From Bacillota bacterium (GTDB lineage Bacteria > Bacillota > Clostridia > Peptostreptococcales > Anaerovoracaceae): 64,000 nt of DNA. Of the stretch, positions 1 through 8,796 are shown piece after piece. The notes below the pieces were generated by a model. That model had not been told where the DNA came from and searched no databases. It was given only the letters and a program-made list of their open reading frames with translations. The translations under genes were made by a program, and so were the position numbers. Where the stretch lies: the NCBI GenBank assembly GCA_019420305.1, contig JAHZHL010000003.1, forward strand, positions 1 to 64,000. The letters run 5' to 3'. The stretch's first letter is position 1, and each line of letters begins with the position of its first letter.

Positions 1-4
1 TTAG

Positions 5-41
5 AAAAGGTCCAACTTCTCTTCTTGAAGTTGGACCTTTT
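5..41 (-). terminator. Hairpin terminator at the window edge, second hairpin after mfd
   Basis: A perfect 15-bp stem (5-19 with 27-41) has a 7-base loop. Read on the minus strand the stem ends in TTTT followed by CTAA, so it can act as the intrinsic terminator of the mfd operon. It could equally serve a gene entering from the left, which is outside the window. Confidence 0.6.
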
Positions 42-53
42 GTCTACAGTCTG

Positions 54-81
54 AATCGGAACTGTATCGACAGTTCCGATT
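54..81 (-). terminator. Hairpin immediately after the mfd stop codon
   Basis: A perfect 12-bp stem (54-65 with 70-81) closes a 4-base loop directly next to the mfd stop codon. On the minus strand no T-tract follows, so alone it looks more like an mRNA 3' end stabiliser than a terminator. Together with the hairpin at 5-41 it forms a tandem pair. Confidence 0.4.
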
Positions 82-3000
82 TTAATTTTCTGAGGACGCG
101 ACCTTTAAAAACTCCAGAATTTGTTCCAGCCGTTTTTTATATTCAGGCGCAAACCGGACAAAAGGCTTTACCCCTCCATGGATAAACAGACGCATCCCGT
201 ATTTCGCCGACAGCGCCGCAAGCGCTCGCGCGCTGAGCCCGTTTTCCTGCGCAAAATGGAAGATGACCTTTCTTCCCTCTTCATGGATTCTGGTGATACA
301 CAATTTTTCCGCCAGGGAGCGAATCCTGGATACTTTAATCAGATTCATGGTATCTCTTGGAATCTCACCGAAACGGTCAATCAGTTCATCAATAATCTCT
401 TCTTCATCCGAATCACTTGAAACCGCGGCGATCTTTTTATACATATGGAGTTTCAGTACTTCATCCGGAATATAGCGATCCGGAATCAGAGCGGTCACAT
501 TCAGTTCAATGGAAGCCTCCTCCCGATCCGGGTTGACCACCTCTCCGCTCAGGGCGCGAACCGCGTCATCCACCAGTTTACAATAAAGTTCATATCCGAT
601 ATTCATCATGTGTCCATGCTGCTCGGTTCCCAGAAGATTGCCAGCGCCCCGAATTTCAAGATCCCGCATGGCCACTTTGAAACCGGCGCCGAATTCCGTA
701 AATTCCTTGATCGCTCTCAGACGTTTTTCCGCGACCTCAGAGAGACTTTTATCCTTCTGGAACATCAGGTACGCGTAAGCCATCCGATTGGAACGCCCAA
801 CCCTCCCCCGGAGCTGATAAAGCTGGGAGAGCCCAAACCGATCCGCGTCTAAAATAATCATCGTATTGACATTGGAGATATCAATCCCGGATTCAATAAT
901 GGTTGTTGCCACTAAAACGTTGCTCTCACCTTGAATGAAATCCATGATTATGTTCTCCAGACGATGTTCATTCATTTGTCCGTGGCCAACTGAAACTTTC
1001 GCCTGCGGAACCAGTTCTTCAATGTGCGCCGCAATTTTATTGATGCCTTTCACCCGGTTAAACACAACATACACCTGTCCGCCCCGGTCCAGCTCTTTTT
1101 CGATGGCGTCCCGGATCAGCACATCCTCCTGTTCCATTACATACGTCTGCACAGGATATCGTTCTTCCGGAGGTTCTTCGATCACACTCATATCTTTAAT
1201 CCCCACCAGGGACATATGCAGGGTTCTCGGAATCGGTGTCGCGGACAGCGTCAGTACATCAACATTCTTTTTAAGCTGTTTCATCACTTCCTTGTGCTGA
1301 ACTCCGAACCGCTGCTCTTCATCAATGACAAGAAGCCCCAGATCCTTAAACACAACATCCTTAGAAAGCAGTCTGTGTGTTCCGATCACAACATCCACAC
1401 TGCCTTTTTCCAGCCCGTCAATCACAGCTTTCTGCTGAGCGTCACTGCGGAATCGGGACAGCATTTCCACCTTAAAAGGGAACTTCTCAAATCGCTCTTT
1501 CAGCGTATAGTAGTGCTGATTGGCCAAAATCGTAGTCGGAACCAGCACAGCTGCCTGCTTGCCGTCCGCCGCGCACTTGAACATTGCGCGCGCCGCCACT
1601 TCTGTTTTTCCGAACCCCACATCACCGCACAGCAGACGATCCATGGCCACATCTTTTTCCATATCCTTTTTGATTTCTTCAATGCAGCGCAGCTGATCAT
1701 CGGTTTCGGTATACGGGAAACTATCCTCGAATTCCTTCTGCCATACCGTGTCCGGCGAAAAGGCGTATCCCTTTTCCATCTGCCTTGCCGCGGAAACCTC
1801 CAGAAGCTCTTTCGCCATATTCGCAATGGCGGCTTTGGCCCTGGCTTTTGTCGTTTTCCATTCGCTGCCGGAAAGTTTGTTCAGCTTTGGTGAAACCGTA
1901 TCTGCCCCGATATATTTCTGAACAAGATCCATCTGCTCGACCGGAACGTAGAGAACATCCTGCCCGCTGTATCTGATTTTCAGATAATCTTTTTTTACAT
2001 TCTGGACAGTAAGCTGTTCGATACCCACAAACTTTCCGATACCGTGATTTTCATGAACCACATAGTCTCCCGTCTGCATGTCCGCAAACGAACGGATCGG
2101 CTGACCCATGTCATGGGAAGCTTTCTTTCTGCGTTTCTTTTTTCTGGGCGTACCGAAAATATCACCATCCCAGATATAGCAGAATTTTTCTTCCGGAAAA
2201 TCAATGCCTCCTGTGAGCGTTCCCATTTTGACCCATACCCGGGATAAAAGTCCTGCGCGGTTTAGAAACTCCTCCATATTGGAAACCCGTTCTTCATTGG
2301 CGCAGACAATCGTCACTTTATATCCATTTTTCAGATACGCACGAACCTCTGTCTCCAGCAGATCCATCTTCCCATTGAAAACCAGCGTCGGTCTGCTTAT
2401 AATATTTCGAATTTCCGCATATGAATCCACGCCTTTTATTGTTTTTTGCAGCGGAGTAAAAAGATAGGCCCGATCCATCTGATATAATTTGAAATAATCC
2501 TGCCTGTTTGAAAAATTCTTCCATTCCGAAGGAATCGCCTGCCCTCTTTCCAGGAGAGTTTTAAAGTCCTCCCCCAGCTCCTTATCTCTGGCTTCCAGGT
2601 TCTCTGTAACTCTGGACGGATCATCAATCATGAAAATCGGTTCTTCCATATAATCCCAGATGTATTCGGTGACATCATAAAAATACTGCAGATAATGTTC
2701 CATCTGCTGCAAGTTTACACCGTTTTCAACGAACTCAGCCAGCTGCCGTTTCCGCATCTCCAAATTTTCTTCCCGCTGCTCATCCGTCTCTTTTTCCGAA
2801 ATCTTTTTTATCTGCGCATCGTAAGCTCTTCGGATCTTCGCAGCCGCCCGTTCAAACGTGTCCGGCTCTCGGATAATGAGCTGAGCCGGATAGACTTCAA
2901 TCCGCGGCAGATTTTCGATGGAACGCTGTGTATCCGGATGAAAACTTCGAATCGAATCAATTTCCGTGTCAAAAAGTTCAATTCTGCAGGGCACATCCGC

Positions 3001-3498
3001 GTCTGCGGTAAATATATCAATAATCGAGCCTCGGATGCTGAACTGCCCTCTGGCGTCCACTAGCGGCACTCTTTCATAGCCCATAGCGGAAAGCTTTTCT
3101 TTTACCTGCTCCAGATCGGTTTCTTCCCCTCTTGTCAGAGTAAGTACATTTTGTTCAAAAACAGTATGAGGAGGCAATTTTCGGATTGCGGCGCTGGCTG
3201 GCGCTACGACAATACAGTCTTCCCCTTCCCGAATCGACTTCAGAATTTTCAGTCTCTGAAGCATAGAATCATGATCTTTCGCTTCGTAACGGACAAATAC
3301 CTCCTCTTCCTGCGGAAGCACATAAACCGTTTTATCCGAAAAAAAAGAAAGGTCTGTGGCAAGACGCTGCGCTCTTATATATGACGAGACCACCACCAGA
3401 CACTGTCCTTTTTCCTCCTGTTTTAAGATTTTCACAATTAGGGGAGCCACTCTGCTTTCCGCGGCTCCCGTAATATTAATCATTCCCTTTTTTGTCAT
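82..3498 (-). CDS. mfd: Transcription-repair coupling factor Mfd
   Basis: Mfd is the cytosolic ATP-dependent translocase that removes RNA polymerase stalled at DNA lesions and recruits the UvrABC excision machinery. The 1138-residue product has the family's full-length layout: an N-terminal UvrB-like region, a central RNA-polymerase-interacting domain (around residues 470-560, containing GDYVVHENHGIGKF), a RecG-like motor with Walker A (GDVGFGKTE, about residue 626), a DEEQ box (about 726) and the SATPIPRT motif, and a C-terminal TRCF domain. It is the last gene of the murC-glmU-prs-pth-mfd run, and its start overlaps the end of pth by 23 bases, so the two are probably translationally coupled. 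A second ATG five codons in (3483) is possible. Identification is secure. Confidence 0.98.
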   Translation of the reverse strand: MTKKGMINITGAAESRVAPLIVKILKQEEKGQCLVVVSSYIRAQRLATDLSFFSDKTVYVLPQEEEVFVRYEAKDHDSMLQRLKILKSIREGEDCIVVAPASAAIRKLPPHTVFEQNVLTLTRGEETDLEQVKEKLSAMGYERVPLVDARGQFSIRGSIIDIFTADADVPCRIELFDTEIDSIRSFHPDTQRSIENLPRIEVYPAQLIIREPDTFERAAAKIRRAYDAQIKKISEKETDEQREENLEMRKRQLAEFVENGVNLQQMEHYLQYFYDVTEYIWDYMEEPIFMIDDPSRVTENLEARDKELGEDFKTLLERGQAIPSEWKNFSNRQDYFKLYQMDRAYLFTPLQKTIKGVDSYAEIRNIISRPTLVFNGKMDLLETEVRAYLKNGYKVTIVCANEERVSNMEEFLNRAGLLSRVWVKMGTLTGGIDFPEEKFCYIWDGDIFGTPRKKKRRKKASHDMGQPIRSFADMQTGDYVVHENHGIGKFVGIEQLTVQNVKKDYLKIRYSGQDVLYVPVEQMDLVQKYIGADTVSPKLNKLSGSEWKTTKARAKAAIANMAKELLEVSAARQMEKGYAFSPDTVWQKEFEDSFPYTETDDQLRCIEEIKKDMEKDVAMDRLLCGDVGFGKTEVAARAMFKCAADGKQAAVLVPTTILANQHYYTLKERFEKFPFKVEMLSRFRSDAQQKAVIDGLEKGSVDVVIGTHRLLSKDVVFKDLGLLVIDEEQRFGVQHKEVMKQLKKNVDVLTLSATPIPRTLHMSLVGIKDMSVIEEPPEERYPVQTYVMEQEDVLIRDAIEKELDRGGQVYVVFNRVKGINKIAAHIEELVPQAKVSVGHGQMNEHRLENIIMDFIQGESNVLVATTIIESGIDISNVNTMIILDADRFGLSQLYQLRGRVGRSNRMAYAYLMFQKDKSLSEVAEKRLRAIKEFTEFGAGFKVAMRDLEIRGAGNLLGTEQHGHMMNIGYELYCKLVDDAVRALSGEVVNPDREEASIELNVTALIPDRYIPDEVLKLHMYKKIAAVSSDSDEEEIIDELIDRFGEIPRDTMNLIKVSRIRSLAEKLCITRIHEEGRKVIFHFAQENGLSARALAALSAKYGMRLFIHGGVKPFVRFAPEYKKRLEQILEFLKVASSEN

Positions 3499-4081
3499 CT
3501 TCTCTTTTCCCTGCCGCCTTTTGCCTTATATTGTATTCATTCATTGCTTTGTCTATGCCTTTTTCAACAATACATTCCGCGGCAAACACCGCACGCCGCA
3601 CCGCATCCCGCAGCAGCTCCTTCTCTTTTCCGGAAAAACCTCCAAGTACAAAATCTTTCAGATCCGCGCCGCATCCGCGCCCTATGCCGATACGAATCCG
3701 CGGAAACTGGTCAGACTTAAGATCGCTGACAATCGATCGCATTCCGTTATGAGTTCCCGCGCTGCCCTTTTTCCTTATCCGTATGCTCCCTTCCGGAATG
3801 TCGATATCATCGTAAATTACGATCAGATGTTCCGGCTCCTCTTTGTAGTATCCCATTACTTCCCGCAGGGATTGTCCGCTCAGGTTCATATAGGTCTGCG
3901 GTTTTACCAATAAAACCTTTTGGTCGGAGATGCGTCCCTCTCCGACCAAAGCCTTATGTTTGATTTTGTTTATTTTGATGTCGTTTCGCTCCGCCAGGAG
4001 ATCCAGCGCGACAAACCCAATGTTGTGTCTCGTGTTTTCATATTTTTTCCCTGGATTTCCGAGGCCTGCAATGATGTACAT
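3476..4081 (-). CDS. pth: Peptidyl-tRNA hydrolase
   Basis: Pth releases peptides from peptidyl-tRNA dropped by stalled ribosomes, recycling tRNA in the cytosol. The 201-residue product starts MYIIAGLGNPG. The residues matching the known catalytic set are visible: Asn9, His19 in NTRHNIG, the Asp in YDDIDIP and the Asn in GTHNG. The open frame extends 24 codons further upstream, but I chose 4081 because AGGAGA lies nine bases ahead of this ATG and the protein family begins here. It sits 43 bases after prs and overlaps mfd, matching the prs-pth-mfd order conserved in Firmicutes. Confidence 0.97.
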   Translation of the reverse strand: MYIIAGLGNPGKKYENTRHNIGFVALDLLAERNDIKINKIKHKALVGEGRISDQKVLLVKPQTYMNLSGQSLREVMGYYKEEPEHLIVIYDDIDIPEGSIRIRKKGSAGTHNGMRSIVSDLKSDQFPRIRIGIGRGCGADLKDFVLGGFSGKEKELLRDAVRRAVFAAECIVEKGIDKAMNEYNIRQKAAGKREDDKKGND

Positions 4082-4124
4082 ATTACACGTTCTCTCCTGT
4101 TTTCCTTCTGTTCCCGCACGACAA

Positions 4125-5075
4125 TCAGTCGAACAGTCTGCTGATGGAGTCATTGGTAAAGATGCGGGTCATCGCTTCCGCAAAGAGCGGCGCAACCGAC
4201 AGCATCTTCATCTTGCTGATCTTTCTTTCTTCCGGAATCGGAACCGTATTGAGAAGCACCAGTTCTTCAATCGCCGAGTCTTCCAGACGCTGTTTTGCCG
4301 GACCTGAAAGGATCGGATGCGTCGCACAGGCTCTTACACTTTTCGCTCCCAGATCTTTCAGCGCATTCGCCGCGTTGGTAATGGTTCCCGCGGTATCGAT
4401 CATGTCGTCCACCAGAATACAGTTTTTCCCTTCAATATCTCCGATGATATTCATAATTTCGCTCTTATTGGGTTCCGGACGTCTCTTGTCCACAATAGCA
4501 ATCGGAGCGTTCAGAGGCTCCGCCATGCCTCTTGCTCTTGTTACGCTGCCATGGTCAGGCGATACAACGACAATGTCATCCAGATCTTTTTCTTTAAAAT
4601 ATTTGGTCAGAATCGGCATTCCTACCAGATGATCCACCGGGATGTCAAAGTACCCCTGAATCTGCGCCGCATGAAGATCCATCGTCACCACGCGATCCGC
4701 TCCCGCGGCCATCAGAAGGTTCGCCACCAGCTTTGCTGTAATCGGGTCTCTCGCTTTTGCTTTTCTATCCTGGCGCGCATACCCGTAATACGGAATTACC
4801 GCATTGATTCTTCCCGCGGAAGCCCTCTTCATAGCGTCTATCATAATCAAAAGTTCCATCAGATTGTTGTTGACCGGATCACATGTGGACTGTACGATAT
4901 ACGCATCCACCCCTCTGACCGTTTCCCACAGGTTTACCGAAATTTCCCCGTCGCTGAATTTTGTTACTGTCGCTTTTCCCAGGGGTTTTCCCACAATTGC
5001 CGCAATTTCCTCTGCCAGTTCCAAGTGCGAATTTCCTGCGAACACTTTGTAATCTGCAAACGCTCCGTTCTTCAT
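4125..5075 (-). CDS. prs: Ribose-phosphate pyrophosphokinase (PRPP synthetase)
   Basis: The enzyme converts ribose 5-phosphate and ATP to PRPP and AMP, feeding purine, pyrimidine, histidine and tryptophan synthesis. The product of 316 residues has the class I hallmarks: the RQDRKAKARDPITAKL flexible-loop region, the SPDHGSV segment and the PRPP-binding loop ILVDDMIDTAGT. The frame opens 13 codons earlier at 5114, but the start at 5075 (MKNGAFADY) is preceded by AGAGGACAG and gives the usual family length of about 315. It follows the glmU-domain gene by 45 bases. The divergent purR gene encodes a PRPP-responsive repressor, so the neighbourhood links PRPP synthesis with PRPP sensing. Confidence 0.97.
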   Translation of the reverse strand: MKNGAFADYKVFAGNSHLELAEEIAAIVGKPLGKATVTKFSDGEISVNLWETVRGVDAYIVQSTCDPVNNNLMELLIMIDAMKRASAGRINAVIPYYGYARQDRKAKARDPITAKLVANLLMAAGADRVVTMDLHAAQIQGYFDIPVDHLVGMPILTKYFKEKDLDDIVVVSPDHGSVTRARGMAEPLNAPIAIVDKRRPEPNKSEIMNIIGDIEGKNCILVDDMIDTAGTITNAANALKDLGAKSVRACATHPILSGPAKQRLEDSAIEELVLLNTVPIPEERKISKMKMLSVAPLFAEAMTRIFTNDSISRLFD

Positions 5076-5120
5076 CTGTCCTCTTACCTCTTCTTTCTCT
5101 TTGTTCTTTCGCAAAAACGT

Positions 5121-5822
5121 CTATTTCCTGTCTTTTTTTAGGATCCCTCTCTTTTCGACCCAGCCTTCCAACGTTCTGGGCTTCGGCCGCGCTACATACA
5201 ATGCCCCGGACGGAATATCGTGTGTTACTGTGCTTCCTGCTGCCACATAAGCGCCTTCTTCCACCACAACCGGTGAAACAAGATTGCTGTTGCAGCCGAT
5301 AAAAGCTCCATCTTTTACTGTCGAACGATATTTTCTGCTTCCATCATAATTTACAAATACAACACCGCATCCCAAGTTTACATCTTTTCCCACATCCGAA
5401 TCGCCGATATACGTCAGATGGGAAGCTTTTGCTCCGTCTCCCATGGACGAGTTCTTGATTTCCACAAAGTCTCCGACTTTACAACGATTTCCCACATTGC
5501 TGCCCGGACGCAGGTAAGCGAATGGCCCAACTTTTGTCTCACTGCCGACTCTGCTTTCCAGAATAACGGAACTCTGGATCGTTGTCCCGTCTCCGATTTC
5601 CGAATCTACGATTCGGGTGTTCTGTCCGATCACGCAGTCCTCACCGATTGTAACACTGCCTTCCAGCACTACGCAAGGGTAAATTGTCGTTCCCGGACTG
5701 ATTTGTACAGTTTCATCAATATAAGCCGCTCTAAGATCAATGAAACGCACACCGTTTTCCATATGTTTCAAGTTGATCTCCAGCCGTTTTTGTTCTAATT
5801 CTTCGTATTCTTTTAAGTTCAT
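5121..5822 (-). CDS. Stand-alone GlmU acetyltransferase domain (GlcN-1-P N-acetyltransferase)
   Basis: The 233 residues match only the C-terminal half of GlmU: the linker helix (residues 1-22), then a left-handed parallel beta-helix made of hexapeptide repeats (about 32-215). The acetyltransferase active-site segment KASHLTYIGD is intact (His135, Tyr138), as are the Lys/Arg-rich C-terminal turns, so acetyl-CoA-dependent acetylation of glucosamine 1-phosphate is expected. The N-terminal uridylyltransferase domain is absent: only 18 bases separate this start from the murC stop, with no room for a remnant. The gene lies in the glmU position of the glmU-prs-pth-mfd order. UDP-GlcNAc formation would need a separate uridylyltransferase encoded elsewhere. 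Confidence 0.88.
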   Translation of the reverse strand: MNLKEYEELEQKRLEINLKHMENGVRFIDLRAAYIDETVQISPGTTIYPCVVLEGSVTIGEDCVIGQNTRIVDSEIGDGTTIQSSVILESRVGSETKVGPFAYLRPGSNVGNRCKVGDFVEIKNSSMGDGAKASHLTYIGDSDVGKDVNLGCGVVFVNYDGSRKYRSTVKDGAFIGCNSNLVSPVVVEEGAYVAAGSTVTHDIPSGALYVARPKPRTLEGWVEKRGILKKDRK

Positions 5823-5840
5823 CCTGCTCTCCCTGAAAAT

Positions 5841-7229
5841 CTAAAATTTCCGATCCTTTTCTAAAATCCGTTCACCGGCTTTGTAAATATCGCCAGCTCC
5901 CATTGTAATCACTAAGTCGCCCGGCTCTGCGTTATTGTACACAAAGCTTGCGATTTCCTCAAAATCTTTAAAAAAGTAGACATCCTTATCCGGATGCGCC
6001 TCTTTGATCCGGTTAACCAGTTCCTTCGAGCTGATTTTGTAGATATTCTTTTCCCTTGCCGCATAAATCTCTGCCAGCACAATCTTGTCCGCATCTCCGA
6101 AGGATTCCGCGAAGTCATCAAACAGAGCCATTGTCCTTGTATAGGTATGCGGCTGAAACAGACACCACATCTGATTGTGCTTCATGTTCTTCACTGCGGA
6201 AAGGGTCGCTTTAATCTCCGTAGGATGATGGGCATAATCGTCAATAATTTTGATTCCGTTTAAAGTCGTGCCCATAATATCAAAGCGTCTCTGGGTTCCG
6301 GTAAAAGAGTTCAGCGTACGGGCAATCGCTTCCGCTTCCACACCTAAAATATGACAGCACGCAAAGGCTGCCAGTGAATTAAGAATATTATGTTCCCCGG
6401 GAATGGAAAGCTGAACATTGCACAGCACCTTCCCTCCATGATTAACATTGAAGTCCGGCATGCCGTCGGCATTGAACACAATATCGCTGACATAATAGTC
6501 ACAACTTTCGTTCAGCCCGTAGGTAATCACATTCGGCCTGCCCTTTACCACGCTTTTTACAAACGGGTTCGCGTCATAGGCGATGATCGTTCCGTTGTCC
6601 GGCACCAAAGAAGCAAACGTTTCAAAGGAACGCGCGATATGATCGATGTCTTTAAAATAATCGAGATGATCCGAATCAATATTGAGTATAATTTCAATTT
6701 TAGGTTTCAGTGACAGAAAACTGTCCATATACTCGCACGCTTCCGTCACAAAGTAGCCGCTGTCTCCAACTTTTACATTTCCCCCGATTTCGGACAGATT
6801 GCCGCCCACCAGAATTGTCGGATCTTTTTCTGCATCCTTTAAAATTAAAGAAACCATAGAGGTTGTCGTAGTCTTTCCGTGAGTTCCTGAAATCGCAATG
6901 CTATCTTCATATTCACTCATCAGAAGCCCCAGGATTTCTGCCCTGGTCGCCGTCGGAATATTCAGTTCCTTCGCTCTTGCCAGCTCCGGATTGTCGCTTC
7001 CGACTGCTGCGGAGTAGACCACCAGGTCCGCCCCCTCTACGTTCTTCGCTCTATGGCCTAAAAAAATATTCGCTCCATCCGCGATAAGTTTTTCCGTAAT
7101 ATCACTTTCTCTCATATCAGAGCCTGTAACCTTATACCCTCTGGATATCAGAATTTCCGCGATTGCTGAAAGTCCGATGCCTCCAATTCCAATGCAATGT
7201 ATCTGCCTGCAATCAGATAAATTTACCAT
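5841..7229 (-). CDS. murC: UDP-N-acetylmuramate--L-alanine ligase MurC
   Basis: MurC adds L-alanine to UDP-MurNAc, the first peptide step of peptidoglycan precursor synthesis in the cytoplasm. The 462-residue product has the N-terminal nucleotide-binding motif IGIGGIGLSAIAE, the ATP-binding loop SGTHGKTTTTSM (about residues 111-122), a central Mur ligase domain, and the C-terminal domain with DDYAHHPTE. The length is normal. It is the first gene of the minus-strand operon leading to mfd and is transcribed divergently from purR out of a 144-base intergenic region. Its partner gene for cell-wall precursor supply, the glmU-domain gene, follows by 18 bases. Confidence 0.98.
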   Translation of the reverse strand: MVNLSDCRQIHCIGIGGIGLSAIAEILISRGYKVTGSDMRESDITEKLIADGANIFLGHRAKNVEGADLVVYSAAVGSDNPELARAKELNIPTATRAEILGLLMSEYEDSIAISGTHGKTTTTSMVSLILKDAEKDPTILVGGNLSEIGGNVKVGDSGYFVTEACEYMDSFLSLKPKIEIILNIDSDHLDYFKDIDHIARSFETFASLVPDNGTIIAYDANPFVKSVVKGRPNVITYGLNESCDYYVSDIVFNADGMPDFNVNHGGKVLCNVQLSIPGEHNILNSLAAFACCHILGVEAEAIARTLNSFTGTQRRFDIMGTTLNGIKIIDDYAHHPTEIKATLSAVKNMKHNQMWCLFQPHTYTRTMALFDDFAESFGDADKIVLAEIYAAREKNIYKISSKELVNRIKEAHPDKDVYFFKDFEEIASFVYNNAEPGDLVITMGAGDIYKAGERILEKDRKF

Positions 7230-7260
7230 TGTCTAATCCTCCCTGGTCGTGATAAAACGA

Positions 7261-7269
7261 TTATACCAT
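7261..7269 (-). promoter_or_regulatory. Extended -10 promoter for murC operon
   Basis: On the minus strand the sequence TGGTATAAT is a consensus extended -10 element, 31 bases upstream of the murC start codon. No convincing -35 box lies 17 bases further up, which is common for extended -10 promoters. Confidence 0.6.
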
Positions 7270-7295
7270 AACTGCGTCAAAAAATGCGCTCTATT

Positions 7296-7324
7296 TGACA
7301 AAAAAATAAAAACCGAATATTATC
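7296..7324 (+). promoter_or_regulatory. Sigma-A-type promoter for purR
   Basis: TTGACA (7296-7301) and TATTAT (7319-7324) are separated by exactly 17 bases. The purR start lies 49 bases downstream, behind AAGGAGG. Confidence 0.75.
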
Positions 7325-7373
7325 ATAATAGATTATTCACTCATTTCTGTATTTTTAGTAAGGAGGCGTTGAA

Positions 7374-8204
7374 ATGAAGCGTGTACAGCGGGTCGGCGCA
7401 CTGATGGAGATTCTGAGCAGTTCTCCCAATAAAACATTTTCTCTGAGCGAATTTTGTTCGCTCTTTCATGCCGCGAAATCCAGCATCAGCGAGGACATCT
7501 CGCAGCTCCGGGAGATCACCCGTCTTACCGGCCTTGGAAAAATCGAAACCATCTCCGGCGTAGCAGGCGGTGTCCGGTATGTCCCCTTTATTTCTGACGA
7601 GCGTGCCTCTCAGTGCCAGGAAAAGCTCTGCCGAATGCTCCGCGAAAAGAACCGTGTACTGGGCGGCGGCTTTTTATACACCTCCGATATTATGTTCCAT
7701 CCTGCTATTGTAAAAGAAATGGCTCAGGTCTTTGCCCGCAGGTTCGGCAGCTGCGGCGCAGACTATATTGTCACTATCGAAACCAAAGGTATCCCTCTGG
7801 CTCTTAAAACCGCAGAACTACTCAATCTTCCTTCCGTCGTCGTAAGACGGGAAGCAAAAATTTCAGAAGGTGCCACCATGAGTATTAACTACCTGTCCGG
7901 TTCTTCAGAGCGGATGCAGAAAATGTCCATTTCCAAGCGGGCAGCGCTCAGTGGTTCCAGAGCGCTTATTATCGATGATTTTATGCGGGGCGGCGGCAGT
8001 GTCCGGGGAATCAGTGATATTCTTTCCGAGTTCGACACGGAAGTCATTGGCATCGGTGTCGCGATCGCGAACATCTCTCCTGAAAAGAAGAAGATTTCAG
8101 ACTACTCTCCGATTGTCTATCTGGGTCATGTGGATGAAGAAACGAAAGATGTGGAAGTTTTTCCAAACAATCAGATTTTTCTAAAAACAACTTGTAAAAG
8201 GTAA
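7374..8204 (+). CDS. purR: Pur operon repressor PurR (phosphoribosyltransferase-fold)
   Basis: This is the Gram-positive PurR type: a winged-helix DNA-binding domain (about residues 1-72) joined to a type I phosphoribosyltransferase-like domain that senses PRPP. The PRPP-binding motif is visible as LIIDDFMRGGGSVRG (about residues 199-213), matching the Bacillus subtilis protein in place and length (276 residues). In that family PRPP relieves repression of purine genes. The start follows AAGGAGGCG by a normal distance. It is divergent from murC and 78 bases upstream of spoVG. The ridA-like gene (yabJ) that separates purR and spoVG in Bacillus is absent here. Confidence 0.95.
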   Translation: MKRVQRVGALMEILSSSPNKTFSLSEFCSLFHAAKSSISEDISQLREITRLTGLGKIETISGVAGGVRYVPFISDERASQCQEKLCRMLREKNRVLGGGFLYTSDIMFHPAIVKEMAQVFARRFGSCGADYIVTIETKGIPLALKTAELLNLPSVVVRREAKISEGATMSINYLSGSSERMQKMSISKRAALSGSRALIIDDFMRGGGSVRGISDILSEFDTEVIGIGVAIANISPEKKKISDYSPIVYLGHVDEETKDVEVFPNNQIFLKTTCKR

Positions 8205-8220
8205 TCTTTTCATGTATAAT
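8192..8220 (+). promoter_or_regulatory. Promoter for spoVG
   Basis: TTGTAA (8192-8197) and a perfect TATAAT (8215-8220) are 17 bases apart; the -35 box overlaps the last codons of purR. It would allow spoVG to be transcribed independently of purR. Confidence 0.65.
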
Positions 8221-8282
8221 CTTAATAAGTGTATTTACAAAGCACTATTACATTTGTCAGCACGAAAGGGTGGTAACTAAGA

Positions 8283-8573
8283 ATGAACATAACTGATGTT
8301 AGAGTACGTAAAGTCAACGACGAAGGGAAAATGAAAGCGGTTGTTTCGATCACGTTCGATGATGAGTTCGTGGTACATGATATTAAAATTATCGAAGGTC
8401 AGAACGGACTTTTTATTGCAATGCCTAGCAGAAAGATGGGAGAAGGCGATTTTCGCGATATTGCACACCCTCTTGTATCTGAAACAAGGAATAAAATCAA
8501 GGAAGCAATTTTTGCGGAATACGAAAAAGTTTTAGCGGAAAAAAACGCCATGGAGGCAGCTTCCGAAGAATAA
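8283..8573 (+). CDS. spoVG: Septation/sporulation regulator SpoVG
   Basis: SpoVG is a small RNA/DNA-binding regulator that affects cortex formation and asymmetric septation in spore formers and pleiotropic gene expression in other Firmicutes. The 96-residue product shows the family signature: the N-terminal MNITDVRVRKV strand, the central FDDEFVVHDIKII segment and MPSRKMGEGDFRDIAHP. Length is normal. It lies behind AAGGGTGGT, downstream of purR, and is followed by an intrinsic terminator. In many spore formers this gene is under sigma-H; here I see only a vegetative-type promoter. Confidence 0.97.
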   Translation: MNITDVRVRKVNDEGKMKAVVSITFDDEFVVHDIKIIEGQNGLFIAMPSRKMGEGDFRDIAHPLVSETRNKIKEAIFAEYEKVLAEKNAMEAASEE

Positions 8574-8615
8574 ATACACCGACCTGGGAAAGACTTCACT
8601 GACAATCATATAATG

Positions 8616-8652
8616 AAGGGATGCCATCTTTTACAATGACATTCCTTTTTTA
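8616..8652 (+). terminator. Intrinsic terminator of spoVG
   Basis: A 12-bp stem (8616-8627 with 8636-8647, one G-T pair and one mismatch) with an 8-base loop runs into a T-tract (8646-8651), 42 bases after the spoVG stop. Confidence 0.75.
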
Positions 8653-8685
8653 CTTGCCATTTTTTAATATCTGATAAAAAAATTA

Positions 8686-8733
8686 CGACAAGACAACGCC
8701 GTCAGCTCCAACGTTGACGGCGTTGTCTTGTCG
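8686..8733 (-). terminator. Strong terminator of the amidohydrolase-transporter operon
   Basis: A perfect 19-bp stem (8686-8704 with 8715-8733) with a 10-base loop is followed on the minus strand by TAATTTTTTTA. It closes the four-gene minus-strand operon ending at 8797. Confidence 0.88.
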
Positions 8734-8796
8734 AGACCCGAAAGAGTTGTACTGGCCTCTATGCTTATGTAAAATTGGCGAGATAATCAGTAATCT

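Noticed and set aside
1024..1893. 289-codon open frame antisense to mfd
   Set aside because: It lies wholly inside the conserved motor domain of mfd and has no RBS or domain.
5823..5840. Possible frameshifted N-terminal half of glmU
   Set aside because: Only 18 bases lie between the murC stop and the acetyltransferase start, so no remnant exists.
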